From contig CP092875.1 in assembly GCA_030710605.1 (NCBI GenBank), positions 63,559,404-63,623,403 on the forward strand: 64,000 nucleotides of DNA, read 5' to 3'. A model generated the notes under the pieces. That model was not told the origin of the DNA. It saw only the letters and a list, made by a program, of their open reading frames with translations, and searched no databases. Positions within the stretch are counted from its first letter, which is position 1. The number at the start of each line of letters is the position of its first letter. The position numbers were made by a program, and so were the translations under genes. Below, piece after piece: positions 20,536-32,815 of this stretch. The DNA comes from Cordylochernes scorpioides. Its lineage: Eukaryota > Arthropoda > Arachnida > Pseudoscorpiones > Chernetidae.

Positions 20536-22680
20536 GTTAATATATAGCGAGAAGAGAAGAGGACTGAGCACAGATCCCTGAGGTACCCCAGCCCATGTTC
20601 TTCGGTCCTTGGAAAATGTTCCATTGACCCGAACCTTTATCCTTCATCCCCTTAAGAAGTCTGCAATCCAGAATAAGGTTTTTCCTCTTACTCCGATGTT
20701 GTGCAGCCTTTCAAATAATTTCTTCACTCGATCAAAAGCTGAGGTCATATCCAGGACTACGGCCGTTGTCTTCTTTGGCGGTTTTTCCTAGAAATCTATT
20801 ATTGATTGACAGAAGTAGAACAGTTTATCAGTTGTACAGTGTCTGGATCTTTAGGCAGTTTGTTAGAGTTTATTTTATTATTGATAGTGAGCCAGACTAT
20901 GATCCTAGAGTGGATAATTCATTCTATTAATTTACAAAGTATGCAGGTAAGTGCAATCGGCCGATAGTATTGCATTCCTTAGCATCTTTGTGTGGTTTCA
21001 GTATTGGCACTATAATTGATATCTTCCAATTCTTTGGTAGTTTACCAGTTTGCCATGAAATGTTCAGTTATCGTAGGAGTTGATTTTTAGCTTCGTCTTC
21101 AAAGTGTTTAATCATTTGACCAAAGATTAGAGCATCTCCAGGTGATATCTTGGATTTAACTTTCCTATTGATGAATTTAGCTCATTCAGTGTGCAGTCTC
21201 TCGAGTATATATCTTGTTAATGGTAATTTCTTGCTTGTTTAACTAACTTGTTTATATTATTTTTTAGAGTCCTGCCTTCATTCGTATAGCTGAGTCTGGA
21301 AGTGCTTGAAAGATATTCAGCAATTATGTCAGCCATCTGTTTGTTCGTTCTCGCTGTTCATATCGGTTAGAGTATTAGAGGATTAGTGTTGGTTTTGATT
21401 GTTTTATAACACTAATTATATTCCAGTGATGGCTTTCCTTTTTTGGATCCACTATTTTCGCAGAATTCTGCCCATTTATCTTGTTTGAATATCCAAATTT
21501 CTTGTTCTATTTTGTGACTAATTTCAATGAGTTCCTTTATGATTTCTTCTGTCTTATTTGTTTTAAGAAGTTCATTGATATTGTCTCTCTCTCTGCGATC
21601 ATTGCCTCGATGTTGTGGTCCTTCCAGTAAAGTATTCACAGGTCTTTACGTTTACCTCTACGTATCGATACTTTTTCAGCTTTGGATATGTTCAAAGAGA
21701 ATTTTTCCAATTTTTTGTCAATCGTTCTGTGATTTAATTCTTCGTTGCACAGTTCTTCAAGCTTTTCTGTAATTTTTTTTCCAGTGTTCTTTTATTCTGT
21801 TGGAAATTCTCAATTTTGAATTTTAGGGTTGTTAAAATTGGTATGTGGTCACTGATTGCACTTTTCAGAATTTTCCATTGTGTTGTGGGTGCGATGTTGT
21901 AATTTATCGCTGTGATGTCTATTGCGGATTCTGTGCCTGTGGACTTGGATAGATAGATGTTCTTTTGGTTATTTAACGGCGTAAGGTCGAGGTCGGTTAG
22001 CATGTCCTCAACCTGCTGACCTTTGTTATCCTGGACAGGTGATCCCCAAGTTGGTCTTTCGGCGTTGAAATCACCAAGTATGATTGCGATATCCGAAGAC
22101 GCTTCACTTAATGTATCTATCAGGCCTGTATTGATGCTAGTATTTTCGTGGTGATAAACATTTATGATTGGAATTGTTTCATCTGTAAGATAGATTTCTA
22201 TTGCCTGAGCTTCTGTCGTGCTTTCTCTAGGCTTACTCTGATTATAGGCGATTTCCTTAAATTTGATTTCTAGAGTTTTAATCAAAACGGCAAGTCCTCC
22301 TCCGAATTTTCCTGGTCTGTCAATTCGTAGTGTTGTATAATCTTTGATATTGAATCTCAAATTCTGTTTCAATTTTGTCTCCTGAGGACAATTAATATTT
22401 CCATTGTTGTCACAGAGAAGACAAGTCAGCTCTTTATTTTCCTCTGGGTACCATTTATATTGAGTTGTAGTAGATTGAATTGTGTCCTCGTAGTAGATTT
22501 CTCATCATGAGCTCGAGCTGCAGCTCCTGACGCGGCGGTTACCCCGGACTCGGTAGCATTACTGGGTGCCGTTGCAACGTTAGTCATCTTGGAAACGAAG
22601 CAGAGTTTGGTCAAATATTCCAAGGGTCCAGGGGGGACCACAAGGAGGTGTGGTCGAATTTCTCCCCTTCCCCCTGGAAT
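20536..22680 (-). pseudogene. Jockey-like LINE ORF2, split by the gypsy insertion
   Basis: Minus strand from about 22588: MTNVATAPSNATES, then LLQLNINGTQRK (start of an EEP endonuclease), a frame break near 22440, and PQETKLKQNLRF, GKFGGGLAVLIKT, IIPIINVYHHE-like, IILGDFNAERPTWGSP, SAIDITA and ISDHIPILTTL (endonuclease to about 21800). A linker follows (21640-21412). RT in shifted frames (21100-20536) shows KLPKNWKISIIVPILK and motif B GVPQGSVLSPLLFSLY at 20596-20536. The reading frame is interrupted exactly there by the gypsy LTR, and NDIPE resumes at 16434-16418 on its far side. The segment 22589-22680 looks like LINE 5' UTR and abuts the mariner start. Confidence 0.8.
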
Positions 22681-23690
22681 GCCGTCACTACAGGATAAAG
22701 CACTCTTGGTGAATTTTTTAAATTGTGATTCAGAATCTGCCACTGAAGCTTTACGAGCGTTTCGTTCCTTTAAAGATATTCGAAGCGGTAAAGGACCAAT
22801 GAGTTGCTACTCTCCAAAGCGATTGATTAGAAGTTTTGAGGAAACTGGATCTCTGGAAGCAAAACCTCGGAGTGGAAGACCATCGACATGCAAGTCAGTG
22901 GCTGTTACGGTTTTGCAGAATGCTGAAGCCATTGAAACGTTATCCACGTATGGAGAAGTAAGTGCTAGACAAGTTTCTCGACAAACGGGGATTTCGTATG
23001 GAACAGTTTGGAGAGAACACACATTTAGAATTTTTCTATAAAAATATCTTAACAAAATTCAAAGTTTTAACGAGTTGAAAGTCAGCGATTTTGAAAAGAG
23101 TCAAGAATTCGCTGCATGGGTTTTCCGGCAAATTGATATTGATGAAAACTGGCTGTCAAATGTTCTAAGAACAGATGATGCTCACTTTTATCTAAAGAGA
23201 GAATTTAACATTCAAAACTGCCTCATTTTGGCAACAGAAAACCCTAGGATTTTTACAGAAATACCACTTCATCAGCACAGAGTTACAGGTTTGTGTGGGT
23301 TCACTTCTTCTTTTATTATTGGGCCATTTTCTTTGAAAAATCAATGGAAGAACTTTTAAAACCGTTTTTGTAACTGGTGAACGTTATGTTCAACTTTTGA
23401 GAGAAAAGGTTATTCCCATATTGCAGGACAAACAAGCACTAAGCGAAATAACATTCATGCAAGATGGAGGATATCTCTCATATCTCCCGCGGTGCCAAAC
23501 AATTGCTGAAGGATACGTTCGGTGGAATTCGTTGATAAGTCGCCACTTTATATACCAGTGGCCCCCAATATCACCAGACTTGACGCCTTACAATTTTGGT
23601 TATGGGGGTACATTAAGTAGCGTTTTTATCGATGCCGTCCTACCACATTGGCCATGTTGAAGGCTTCTATCAGATGGCACGTTTTATAAA
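22679..23690 (+). pseudogene. Mariner-type transposase, decayed
   Basis: From ATG 22679: LQDKALLVNFLNCDSESATE, LIRSFEETGSLEAKPRSGRP and ARQVSRQTGISYGTVWR (two helix-turn-helix modules). After a stop at 23039-23041 and about 30 bp, FAAWVFRQIDIDENWLSNVL-like sequence (here EFAAWVFRQID) leads to the first acidic site RTDDAHF. Then FMQDGG (second Asp), SRHFIYQWPPISPDLTPYNF, with Asn where the third catalytic Asp is expected. Frame changes occur near 23350 and 23480. This is the mariner-like group common in arthropods whose products start with an N-terminal DUF4817-type domain (family name from memory). Confidence 0.8.
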
Positions 23691-24476
23691 TTTCAACTAT
23701 TTAATTGTGGCCATTCTGTCATCTATCGTCTGCAGACGGTGTTTGAGAATGAAGGGCGCCACATTGAGCAAGGATTGTGACCTAATACAAGAGAGAAGGC
23801 AGTTACCTCATGTGTTATATTTTGCAGCTCTTTGTTTTGGGTTATGGGAATAATAAATGCTGTCCTCACATCTTGACTCTTCTTTTCTGTAAACAGTTTT
23901 TTTTTTTTTTGATTGTCATTTGCCCACATTTTATATTATGTCGTGCAGGCCAAAGTTTTATAACTTCTCGAATAACACTGGTATACACAATTTTACCCCT
24001 TATGTTTAGTTTATCGCTTTTCGCTCATTAGAAGAAATAGCATAAGGAATAATCTTTGTGTGTATCCCCCCCCCCAACTTTAGATATTTTGCGCAAAAAA
24101 TAATAAAAAATGATTTTACTACCACGTTTTTCAACGCAAAAGGTCGATTTAAAAATGATTTTTTTTGAGGGGATACATTTTCAAAATTATGTACAGTGTA
24201 ATAAACAATGATAACATTTGACAAACCCATAGGATATTTGGAATAAAGTACGACAAATATATTTTGTCACTCCCCTCTATATTTCATTTTTGGATCATGA
24301 AAAATATCCAGTTAAATAGTCAAGTGTCGACAATTAGTCAAGAAACTATACATTCCTTATAGCACGAAATCCTATTAGTAGTGCCATCATATTTTTGGTA
24401 CTATATTAACATTTCAAAAATCGTGTATTAATATATGAGAGTTATTTTCAAACATTCAATTTATTTCACAAAACTC
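23691..24476. other. No clear feature
   Basis: AT-rich with short homopolymers (24067-24076 is a C run; 23900-23911 a T run). No frame with recognisable motifs. Confidence 0.45.
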
Positions 24477-24892
24477 CATCTAAAATATAAATATTTTTTT
24501 GCTACATGTTTTAATTTGCATATACCTATTTTACATATCTCAGATTGTATTTAAAAATCGTCAACCAATTCTTCTAACTTTTGGCGAAATGGTGTTTTAT
24601 TAATTTATCATTTGATATTATTAGGGTTCTTTCCTGGTATTCAAAAAGGAAAAAAGGTGTCTTTCAGTTATATTTTTCAATTTATCAAACAATTTGGCCG
24701 CTGAATCTCTGATTCTGGTAGAGCGCCATCTAGAGAATAAAGTTGTAACTAAAATCAATATCGAATTTTTCATTATTTGCCATAAAAAATCCCATTGCAT
24801 CCTGAACACAATGGTGTTTACCGCATTGCTCTAGCGCAAATATTCGCGGAGTTATTAATTTTTAAATTGTGCGGGACTTTTGGATCACCCTG
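24477..24892 (-). mobile_element. Mariner-like terminus, right (inverted copy)
   Basis: Inverse copy of 14366-14795, ending GGGACTTTTGGATCACCCTG before TA 24893-24894. It may be the 3' end of the decayed mariner at 22679-23690, or an independent MITE; the two possibilities cannot be separated here. Confidence 0.6.
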
Positions 24893-25224
24893 TACTTAGA
24901 GAGGGTAGTCATCTGAAGGTAAGACATAGAGGAATGGGTAAGATGATAGGGAGAAAGAAATATTGAAGTTTGAAAGAGAGAGCATTGTACAAGTAGATTT
25001 TATATTTTACTGATATACTAAAATAGGTTTAGTAAAGAGGTTATGGTTTTAAAATCAGTATATAGAATAGTTTTTAAAAGTTACTTCGAATTAAATCATT
25101 TTTCGACTAAATATATTATGGTGTTCAGGATTCTTCAAAAATATGATTAAATACAGTTTCACAGAACACTTAATATTGTTGCACCAAGATGCAGCTTTGC
25201 AGGGCCGTCGACCTTGGTTTCTTT

Positions 25225-25320
25225 CTTCTTGGTGTTATACACGTTTCCCGAGCGGTTTACATAGTCAAAGCAAATAAATAAGGTAAATAAATAAAATAAA
25301 ATAAAATAAATTAACTTTTA
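25225..25320. repeat. (AAATA)n tail
   Basis: 25255-25312 is built of AAATA/AAAT repeats such as AAATAAAATAAAATAAAATA, consistent with the 3' tail of a non-LTR insertion read on the plus strand. The body upstream is not recognised. Confidence 0.35.
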
Positions 25321-25971
25321 AAGTTATTGCGTTTATTTATTCGTTGTCTTCCTCGTAGGTTGTGATCCGCAGTCTTGATCCAGGGTCCTCTCTCGCTCCA
25401 ATAATCACTCAAGATTTATTAACACAAAGCAATAACGCGCCATCTATATATATAAAATGAAATGATTTAAAAGCACGAATGCTTCTTTTATACATAACAC
25501 AAACTTCTAATCAAGATATATGTACAATAAAATATTACAAAAGGAATGAAACTATTAAAAGGAATGGTGATAATCTAAATAATCTGTTTTAAATACATAT
25601 TAAATATCATAGGATATTTTTAATAAATGTAGGGCGCATTAAAATTGATGCAACAATATAGAAAATGTAAGCAAAGATTATAAAAACAATTTAAGCATAT
25701 TTCTAGGTTAGACAAAAAAGATCAATGTTTAATCTGAGAAAATTAATTTTCCTTTTAATTAGCTGAAGAACAATACTTTTTTTGTATCGTAGGCAGAATT
25801 CATTAGGGATACTTATCATTGCAATTAATTTCTTCTATTGAGACGATATTCCTCTTTCAACAAAAAATGATTATAAATTAAGTGCTAGAAATTTATAAAA
25901 ACTCAATACTCTCGAATATTTATATAGATAACTGAATTGAGAGAAATATTATAATTTTTTGAATATATATA

Positions 25972-26040
25972 TTAGATAGTAAAAAAGCATATATTTTATT
26001 CACAATCCAATATATGCCTTTTTACTATCTAATTATTTAA
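25972..26040. repeat. Short hairpin MITE (TTAGATAGTAAAAAGGC family), deleted copy
   Basis: TTAGATAGTAAAAAAGCATA and TATGCCTTTTTACTATCTAA face each other with almost no centre. Its right flank (ATGGATTGCTCTATTTTCAG) also flanks the 53570-53820 and 62289-62500 copies, so the true element is longer than the hairpin. Confidence 0.6.
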
Positions 26041-26080
26041 ATATGGATTGCTCTATTTTCAGAAAAATAAAATATATATA

Positions 26081-26738
26081 TGTAATAATACGTTGGGGTT
26101 TGGTAAGCCTGTTGTAGAATCCTGTCGACTCTCTGTAATAATGTTGAAATGTAGTAGTAGTTTATGCTGTTGAATGAATGCAGTGTGGCATGTTGGCTAG
26201 AAGCAGTCGTAGTTGTTGAGCGATGGGTGGTAAGGACACACACACAAAACGAAGCGACACAGTTTTCGAAGGAAAATTCCTTGAATAGATAAAAAGTCGA
26301 GCCAAAAGCAAAGATGGAGATAGAAGATTCCTTACTGTTTTACATGGTCGATGAGTTGGTCCCTGGAGACGACAAGGGGTGACGCTGACCGGAAGATTCA
26401 CTGCAACTGATTAACTGTCGCTAAGGCCGGTCTTATTTATACGACAGCTCTGACAAAGAGAATTGGGTCATGCACGTGGCACACGTGTCGATGGACACCG
26501 GACACTGGCGACGGTCTGACGGGGTCCAATCTATCTTTAGAAGTTACTTTGTAAATCTCTCAATCTTGCTTTTAACTTAGCTTTTAATCTATTATATAGT
26601 TTTATTTATTTATCCTCAGTACATTACATAGGGTGATGCAAGGAAACATGTCAATTATGCGTATAATTAGTTCTATATACAACATGACAATTTTGTTATA
26701 CGTATTACATAATATAGGGTAATTGGTTTAAATTATCA
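26081..26738. repeat. Left LTR of the 4.97-kb element
   Basis: Starts TGTAATAATACGTTGGGG and ends TTTAAATTATCA. Contains two copies of the GGTGATG/AGGATTT-type segments and an ATTTATTTATCC stretch that reads GGATAAATAAATAAAAC on the minus strand, a possible polyadenylation region. Confidence 0.75.
26405..26441 (-). promoter_or_regulatory. TATA plus initiator in the left LTR
   Basis: On the minus strand, TATAAATA (26441-26434) lies about 33 nt before the A of TCAGTT (26410-26405), matching the arthropod core promoter layout. The same pair is in the right LTR. Confidence 0.45.
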
Positions 26739-29700
26739 TAGATGGGCCCCGGGAGTGAAAGGGTTTATCCGGGTTTAAGCGGGTAAAGCCTCTCTAACAC
26801 AGGTAAGTAATTAAAATTTCTTTTAATTAATTAAAACTGTGAGGGTAAAGGGCTATAACAAGATGTTTATTTGGATATATCTGAAAATTATAAAAATAAA
26901 ACTTATGTTTAATTTAAAAGTTATGATATTCATTATAAAAGAGAACTTGCTAAAAAATAATGATGATAAAAAATGATGTTCTAAAAGATTGTTGGCGGGC
27001 GTTGGAAAGGGTTAGGGGTTGAAGAATATGCAATTGTAAGTGTTGCACAGACAATCAAATACTGAGATCCAGGTGCAAAGCGAGGATATAGACTTGTGCG
27101 TCTTCCTAGGCAATGTTTCACCTGTGATCCTGTATAAGGTTACAGTGCTTTGTCACAAGTGTAGGGTTATGGGGTTGAAAAGTTGTTGAAGAAAAGAATT
27201 AATATGATTGAAAGGGATGGTAGAGCCATGCGATACGTAGAATTGTTGTAGCGACAGTAGGTGGTCTGACTTGACTTGAAATCAAAGGTTGATTGTGGTC
27301 CGCTAGAGCTGAAAAAATTGAAAGTTGAAAAAAGTGAACGCTTTGTGCTTGCGTTGGTGATGTGTTCTGCGGATGATTGAAATAAACTTTTGAAACGTGT
27401 TCAGACCAAAAGTCGAGACTTGTACTTCTGGGGAACTGTGTTCAAAGAGTTTGTTGAATTACGAAATCAAAAGAAAAATTGTCAAGCAGTGCTGTCGTTT
27501 CTAGCAATGGCTGAAATAGGTAGTGAAAAAAGTATAGGGAAGTGATTAGTAAGTAGGATTATTGAAAAACGATTGTTGTATGCCCGGTAGTTGCTGATAA
27601 ATAAACATTGTCATATAATAAAGTTATTTAAACAAAAATATAGTGAATAAAAAGATAGAAATATGATTGCGGATAACAACAGTATAAGTGGATAAGATCA
27701 AACATGTAATATATAAAAGACATAATAATGAATTAGTAAAATATAAAAGATATAATAATGAATTAAAAAAAAATGATTATTGAAAGAATTAAATGTTTTG
27801 TCATACTAAAATAATATCATGAAAAATAAATTTGTTAAAATAAAGTTGTTAAAATAATGTTGGAATAAAAATTTGATTATATAATTGAAAAGTAAAAAAA
27901 AAATAAAAATAAAAATAATTATTCAAGATTTTATACAAAAAATATAATATAATTAAAGGTTATTAATGATTAGATAAATGTTAAGTAGTAACAAATGAAG
28001 CAAAAAATGTCTCTTTTGAAGAAAAGTTAAAAGAAAACAAAAAATATTCGTTCCTGAAAAAAAGAACATACTTACACACAATGTCTATGTGTAGGTGCAA
28101 TATTATTAATGTCTTTAGTTCGGCCTACGGGGAGGCAATGTGATCCTATGTCGCTTTGGTCCGGTCTGAGAAGTTGGTCTATGCCAGATCTTCCCGATTA
28201 TATTATGTGAGACCAGACGGGGAGCGATCTTGATCCCTAAAATGATGTAGTGTAGTGGAAGATGGGACTTTGGATACATGAAGTGTGTAGTGCATGTCTT
28301 AGGCGCTAAAAAGATTGCAGAGCGTTTTATGCTGTTGGTCTGCAAAATTTTTAGGTGAGCCTACCCAAACGCCGGCTTGTTACGCTTGGGAAAAATCATT
28401 TAAAATATTAACTTAACAGATATTTTCTCCATGTAACATTGCGTTACATATGGAGAAATGAGAGGTTAAATCCTTTTTTATTCCTAACGAATGAGCCGGT
28501 AATGTTGTGTTTGTTCATATTAAAAGCGTACCCAAAAGCCATATAATTGAATGATTGACAGTGAAGAGTGTTGAAGATTGGAACATTGTCGTGGCGATGG
28601 GCGCCATTTTGATGATTTAATTGTCTTTTTACGATGGTATAATATGGCGTCCTATATGGTGTCATTTAAAGGATCGATAACCTTATAAAAATAAGATTTG
28701 CTATAAAAGGAATTTTATATAACTTTCCTATCTGTTTTAATCTGGTAGGTTATTTGGACACGAAAATCTAGCATTCTGCTGTGCCAAAGATACAGCCTAC
28801 TGAAATTGGAGGTGTCATGTTAACCTGACGCCGCTGCTGTTTATTGATGTTGGCGGGCGTTGTGAGTCACCCTGCTGGCTGGAAGAACTCTCTCTGCCTC
28901 GACTGTGGTAATTTGTTTCTTGCCATTTGAAAATATAGTTTTCTCTGTGTTTGCAAGCGTTGTGTCTCGACGATGTTGCGGACTTAATAAAAATGTTATT
29001 CAATGATGTCAGGTTAGATGTGCGTAAAAGTGCGACTTTCGACGGGACACGCTTTGGGATGATAAGTGTCACAGGCATGAAGGCGTCTTTGTGGCCTGTT
29101 AAGTGAGAAAATTGTTGTGGTGCGCTGTGTAACACTAGTGGGTGAATTGTATGGAAAGGTGTCACGTGAAGTCTTCGTTTTTGGGTACAGCATCTAACCA
29201 GTTTCCGAATGAATAACAAATTTATTAGTCATGGGTGGTTGTTGTACGAAACACATCGAGAATTTTCAGATTGTTATAGAGGTGGTATGTTTATCGTGAA
29301 ATCTTTGTGTTCGCGACGATATGGAGCTCGTGTGGCCAATTGGCGAAAGTAAGGTGGGAATGTGTTGAAGTTCGTTCCGAGGGATGTGTAAATTATTAAT
29401 AATTATGCATGTAAAAAGAAAAGGACGAGGGAGTGTAGCTATGCTGGAATTTTTAACTTGTTTTGGGGAAGGACAGTTACATTTCTAGTTGTGCTTTTGA
29501 AGATATTGTATCTTTCGATTTTTGTATTTTTTAAAAAATGCGTTTCACCTTTTTTTTATTAAAATTTGAATATATTTTAAATCGTTGCTTATGTTAGTGC
29601 GAAAATTATACTTGTAAAAGGGCAATGGCATGATAGTGACTTATAATTTGAATGGGGCGTGTACATAAAATAGTGAACATAACAATGATTTTTTGCAAAG

Positions 29701-30374
29701 TTTTGTGTATTTAATTAAGACATTGGTGTTTTTTGGTATAAAAATAAGGTATTAAAAAAAAACACACAAATAAGTTTAGAATTATGATTCGAGTAATTTA
29801 AATATAATATGATTTTTTAAAACTGTAAGAATACAAGTAATGAATTAAAATTTAAAGTTGCTTATAAAAGTAAAAATTGATAAATGAGGGTGTACAATAT
29901 TTAAAATTTGGATTGAAATGCTATAAAAATGGTAAAATTTGATTTAAAAATAATTACAGTAAAAATAAACATTATATTTATGGAAAATCAAGTTGTTAGC
30001 ATGAAGAGAGAGTTAAGTAGATTTTTTAAAAACTCACAGTTTTTATGATTGTTCAGTCAGGAGACTTGGTCTTTGGTTGTTGTCCTGATGACGTGGAAGG
30101 CGTCTTGTAGAGCTTGTAGAAGCTTGTGACTTCTGTTTGGCGATGGTGGCATGTCGTCTGGATGGTTGCGTTGTAAGGTCGAAGGTGGGTAACTTCTCAC
30201 CGGCTTATTTTGCGGGATGTTCGGCTGTGTCGTTGGGGGGAAGATTGCTTGGTCGTTTCGTTGGAATGGCGTGCTTGTTTCTCCATCTTGCTTCTTGGCT
30301 CTTCTATCTATCTGGACAGTCTTTTTACCTTCTTCGTTGTGGTCTCCTTCGTTGTGGTAATCCTGTCGACTCTC

Positions 30375-31049
30375 TGTAATAATACGTTGGGGTTTGGTAA
30401 GCCTGTTGTAGAATCCTGTCGACTCTCTGTAATAATGTTGAAATGTAGTAGTAGTTTATGCTGTTGAATGAATGCAGTGTGGCATGTTGGCTAGAAGCAG
30501 TCGTAGTTGTTGAGCGATGGGTGGTAAGGACACACACACAAAACGAAGCGACACAGTTTTCGAAGGAAAATTCCTTGAATAGATAAAAAGTCAAGCCAAA
30601 AGCAAAGATGGAGATAGAAGATTCCTTACTGTTTTACATGGTCGATGAGTTGGTCCCTGGAGACGACAAGGGGTGACGCTGACCGGAAGATTCACTGCAA
30701 CTGATTAACTGTCGCTAAGGCCGGTCTTATTTATACGACAGCTCTGACAAAGAGAATTGGGTCATGCACGTGGCACACGTGTCGATGGACACCGGACACT
30801 GGCGACGGTCTGACGGGGTCCAATCTATCTTTAGAAGTTACTTTGTAAATATCTCAATCTTGCTTTTAACTTAGCTTTTAATCTATTATATAGTTTTATT
30901 TATTTATCCTCAGTACATTACATAGGGTGATGCAAGGAAACATGTCAATTATGCGTATAATTAGTTATAGTTTATAATTAGTTCTATATACAACATGACA
31001 ATTTTGTTATACGTATTACATAATATAGGGTTATTGGTTTAAATTATCA
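30375..31049. repeat. Right LTR of the 4.97-kb element
   Basis: Partner of 26081-26738. Just upstream, 30359-30383 repeats a 25-bp stretch that also occurs inside the LTR (AATCCTGTCGACTCTCTG). TATTTATA is at 30728-30735. A 17-20 bp local duplication (TTATAATTAGTT) is unique to this copy. Confidence 0.75.
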
Positions 31050-31055
31050 TATATA

Positions 31056-31635
31056 TTATATGAAATGTTATTTTATTTTGAGATTATATATATATAATTT
31101 ATAGAAAATATTACTCTGTTGAATTGACCGCCAGAGGTCGTGCTCCCCTTTATATAACCCATTGTTGTTGTTTCCCGTTGGCCGGCTCAAACCTTTTGTA
31201 AATTATGTAAATAAGTTTTAATTTTTCTATTCTTACGCCTTAAATCAGGCATTACTTTTCTCAATTTATGTTTTTTTTTAATTCCATAATCTAAATTAAA
31301 ACGATAATCATCTAAACTGTTTTTATTATCTTTCCCACAACTGAAAAACAGTATCATAATGATCAAACAACCCACTTATACAAAAGCAAAACCTTATCTC
31401 AACTATTCCAAAATCAGCAGAAAATATTTTCGTAATATATATATATTTATAACACGTATTTTAAAGTAGGTTATAAATATAGTACAATAGCCACGTTTTC
31501 CTAATATTTTATTGCATTAAGGATAGTAGGATATTGTTTTTAATTCTATGAACAAACAGTGTGTCTCACTATGATTAGTTCAGATATCTAAATACAGATG
31601 GCGCAATAATGCATTATATTTCAATTATGTCTAAA
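31056..31635. other. No recognisable feature
   Basis: AT-rich sequence; nothing with a partner elsewhere in the window except the common GATGGCGCAATAATGCATTA-like flank at 31598. Confidence 0.4.
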
Positions 31636-31689
31636 CGATATTTTATGAATTGTTTGCGGAAAACCAGACTGGAGACATGTATTTTCACT

Positions 31690-31900
31690 TATGGGCAAAA
31701 CCTTTATGGAAGTTGTACTTTTAGCACATGTATATTGGGATTCAGACAATAACTCTGAAAGATATTACAGTGACCTTTATTGAAGACACACCAGATAACC
31801 AAGTGTGAACAAAATTGCCTCTGCCTTCTTTAAAAACACAAATAACCGGCGACAACAAATACTTTTCACTTCCTTAAGCTTTGTCCATGAGCGTAATTAG
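31690..31900. repeat. MITE of the GTCCATGAGTGTA family, partial
   Basis: GTGACCTTTATTGAAGACAC, CAAGTGTGAACAAAATT and CACTTCCTTAAGCTTTGTCC are shared with 58794-59277, 41640-41760 and 63465-63670. The right end is present and the left is diverged. Confidence 0.55.
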
Positions 31901-32210
31901 TTGTATTTCTATTTTTCTCAAAGCTTATATGCTTTGTTCGTTTTAAACACCTTTGATACGAGTTCATCTTCGGTACCAGATATATAAGAAAAACACCCTG
32001 ATACAACAACAACAAAAAGCATTATTAAGTCCTTTTAGTCTTATACAGATTCTCCAAGCAGAAATGTATGATACATGCAGGAAAAAGTAATAGTACCTTG
32101 ATGGTAATATGATATTTATATACAGGAAAAATTATATAAAGACAATCAAATTAATAAAAAGATTAGTCTGGGTAAACCCTAATAAAATATAAGAAAGGTA
32201 TCGTAGTTTC

Positions 32211-32330
32211 AACTGGCCAAACCGCTGGGAGAGTTCAACACTGATTAACCAAGCACTCCCAATATTTTCCATCTTCCGTTTAAAAAGTTTGTAGAAATTT
32301 GTCTCTTGAAAATTAGAGCAAACCAATTAG
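32211..32330 (-). repeat. CTCATCAGTGGTGAAC repeat, copy
   Basis: Reverse-orientation copy (GGCCAAACCGCTGGGAGAG) of a 35-45 bp core seen at 36596, 38107, 39296, 45050, 48070, 48881, 52068 and 52585. Confidence 0.5.
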
Positions 32331-32696
32331 CGTTTATATAATACTGATGGAAATGCACATCTTTTCAATGAATTTATCTCTCTCTGTATCCTCTCTGTAT
32401 ATATAACGAAAATAATCATTACAATATCATAGTCTTGTGTAAAATTTTATAAACTAATAAGAAAGCTGATATGCCTAGCTCTTCTCAATAGTTTATCATA
32501 TTCAAGGATTGGATGATTCTACACTTACACATCTGAAAACAGTTATTATTTAATTAGCTCAAAATTGTTTAATTTAATAAATAGGTTCTGAATAACTATT
32601 GTATAAATATATTTATTTTATAATCGATTAAAGATATAACTGAATTTGGTTGAATCACATATTCAAACACAATTTATAAATATTAAATATTTTCAT

Positions 32697-32815
32697 TTTC
32701 ATACTTCATCCTTAAGGTTAGAAATAATCGTTATCTCTTCTTAAAATAAATTTCGATTTTTCGTTCAAAAGAAACACATGCGGGATAATTTTCAAATGTC
32801 GTTCTACAATTTATA
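32697..32815 (+). repeat. Dispersed repeat, copy 2 of 166-292
   Basis: Same order and orientation as 166-292 from TCATACTTCATCC to GTCGTTCTACAA; the hairpin that precedes copy 1 is absent here. Confidence 0.6.

Larger units (their letters stand above)
26081..31049. mobile_element. Non-autonomous LTR element (4.97 kb)
   Basis: Direct repeats 26081-26738 and 30375-31049 are almost identical: I see three substitutions and one insertion of about 17-20 bp around 30965. Both run TG...CA. The six bases TATATA lie at 26075-26080 and 31050-31055 and look like a target duplication. The 3.6-kb interior has no reverse transcriptase, integrase or gag motif on either strand, so it resembles a large non-coding LTR derivative needing another element's enzymes. 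Orientation is unclear: AGGTAAGTAA at 26801-26810 is a splice donor on the plus strand, while the LTR carries a TATA plus initiator on the minus strand. High LTR identity means a recent insertion. Confidence 0.7.
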
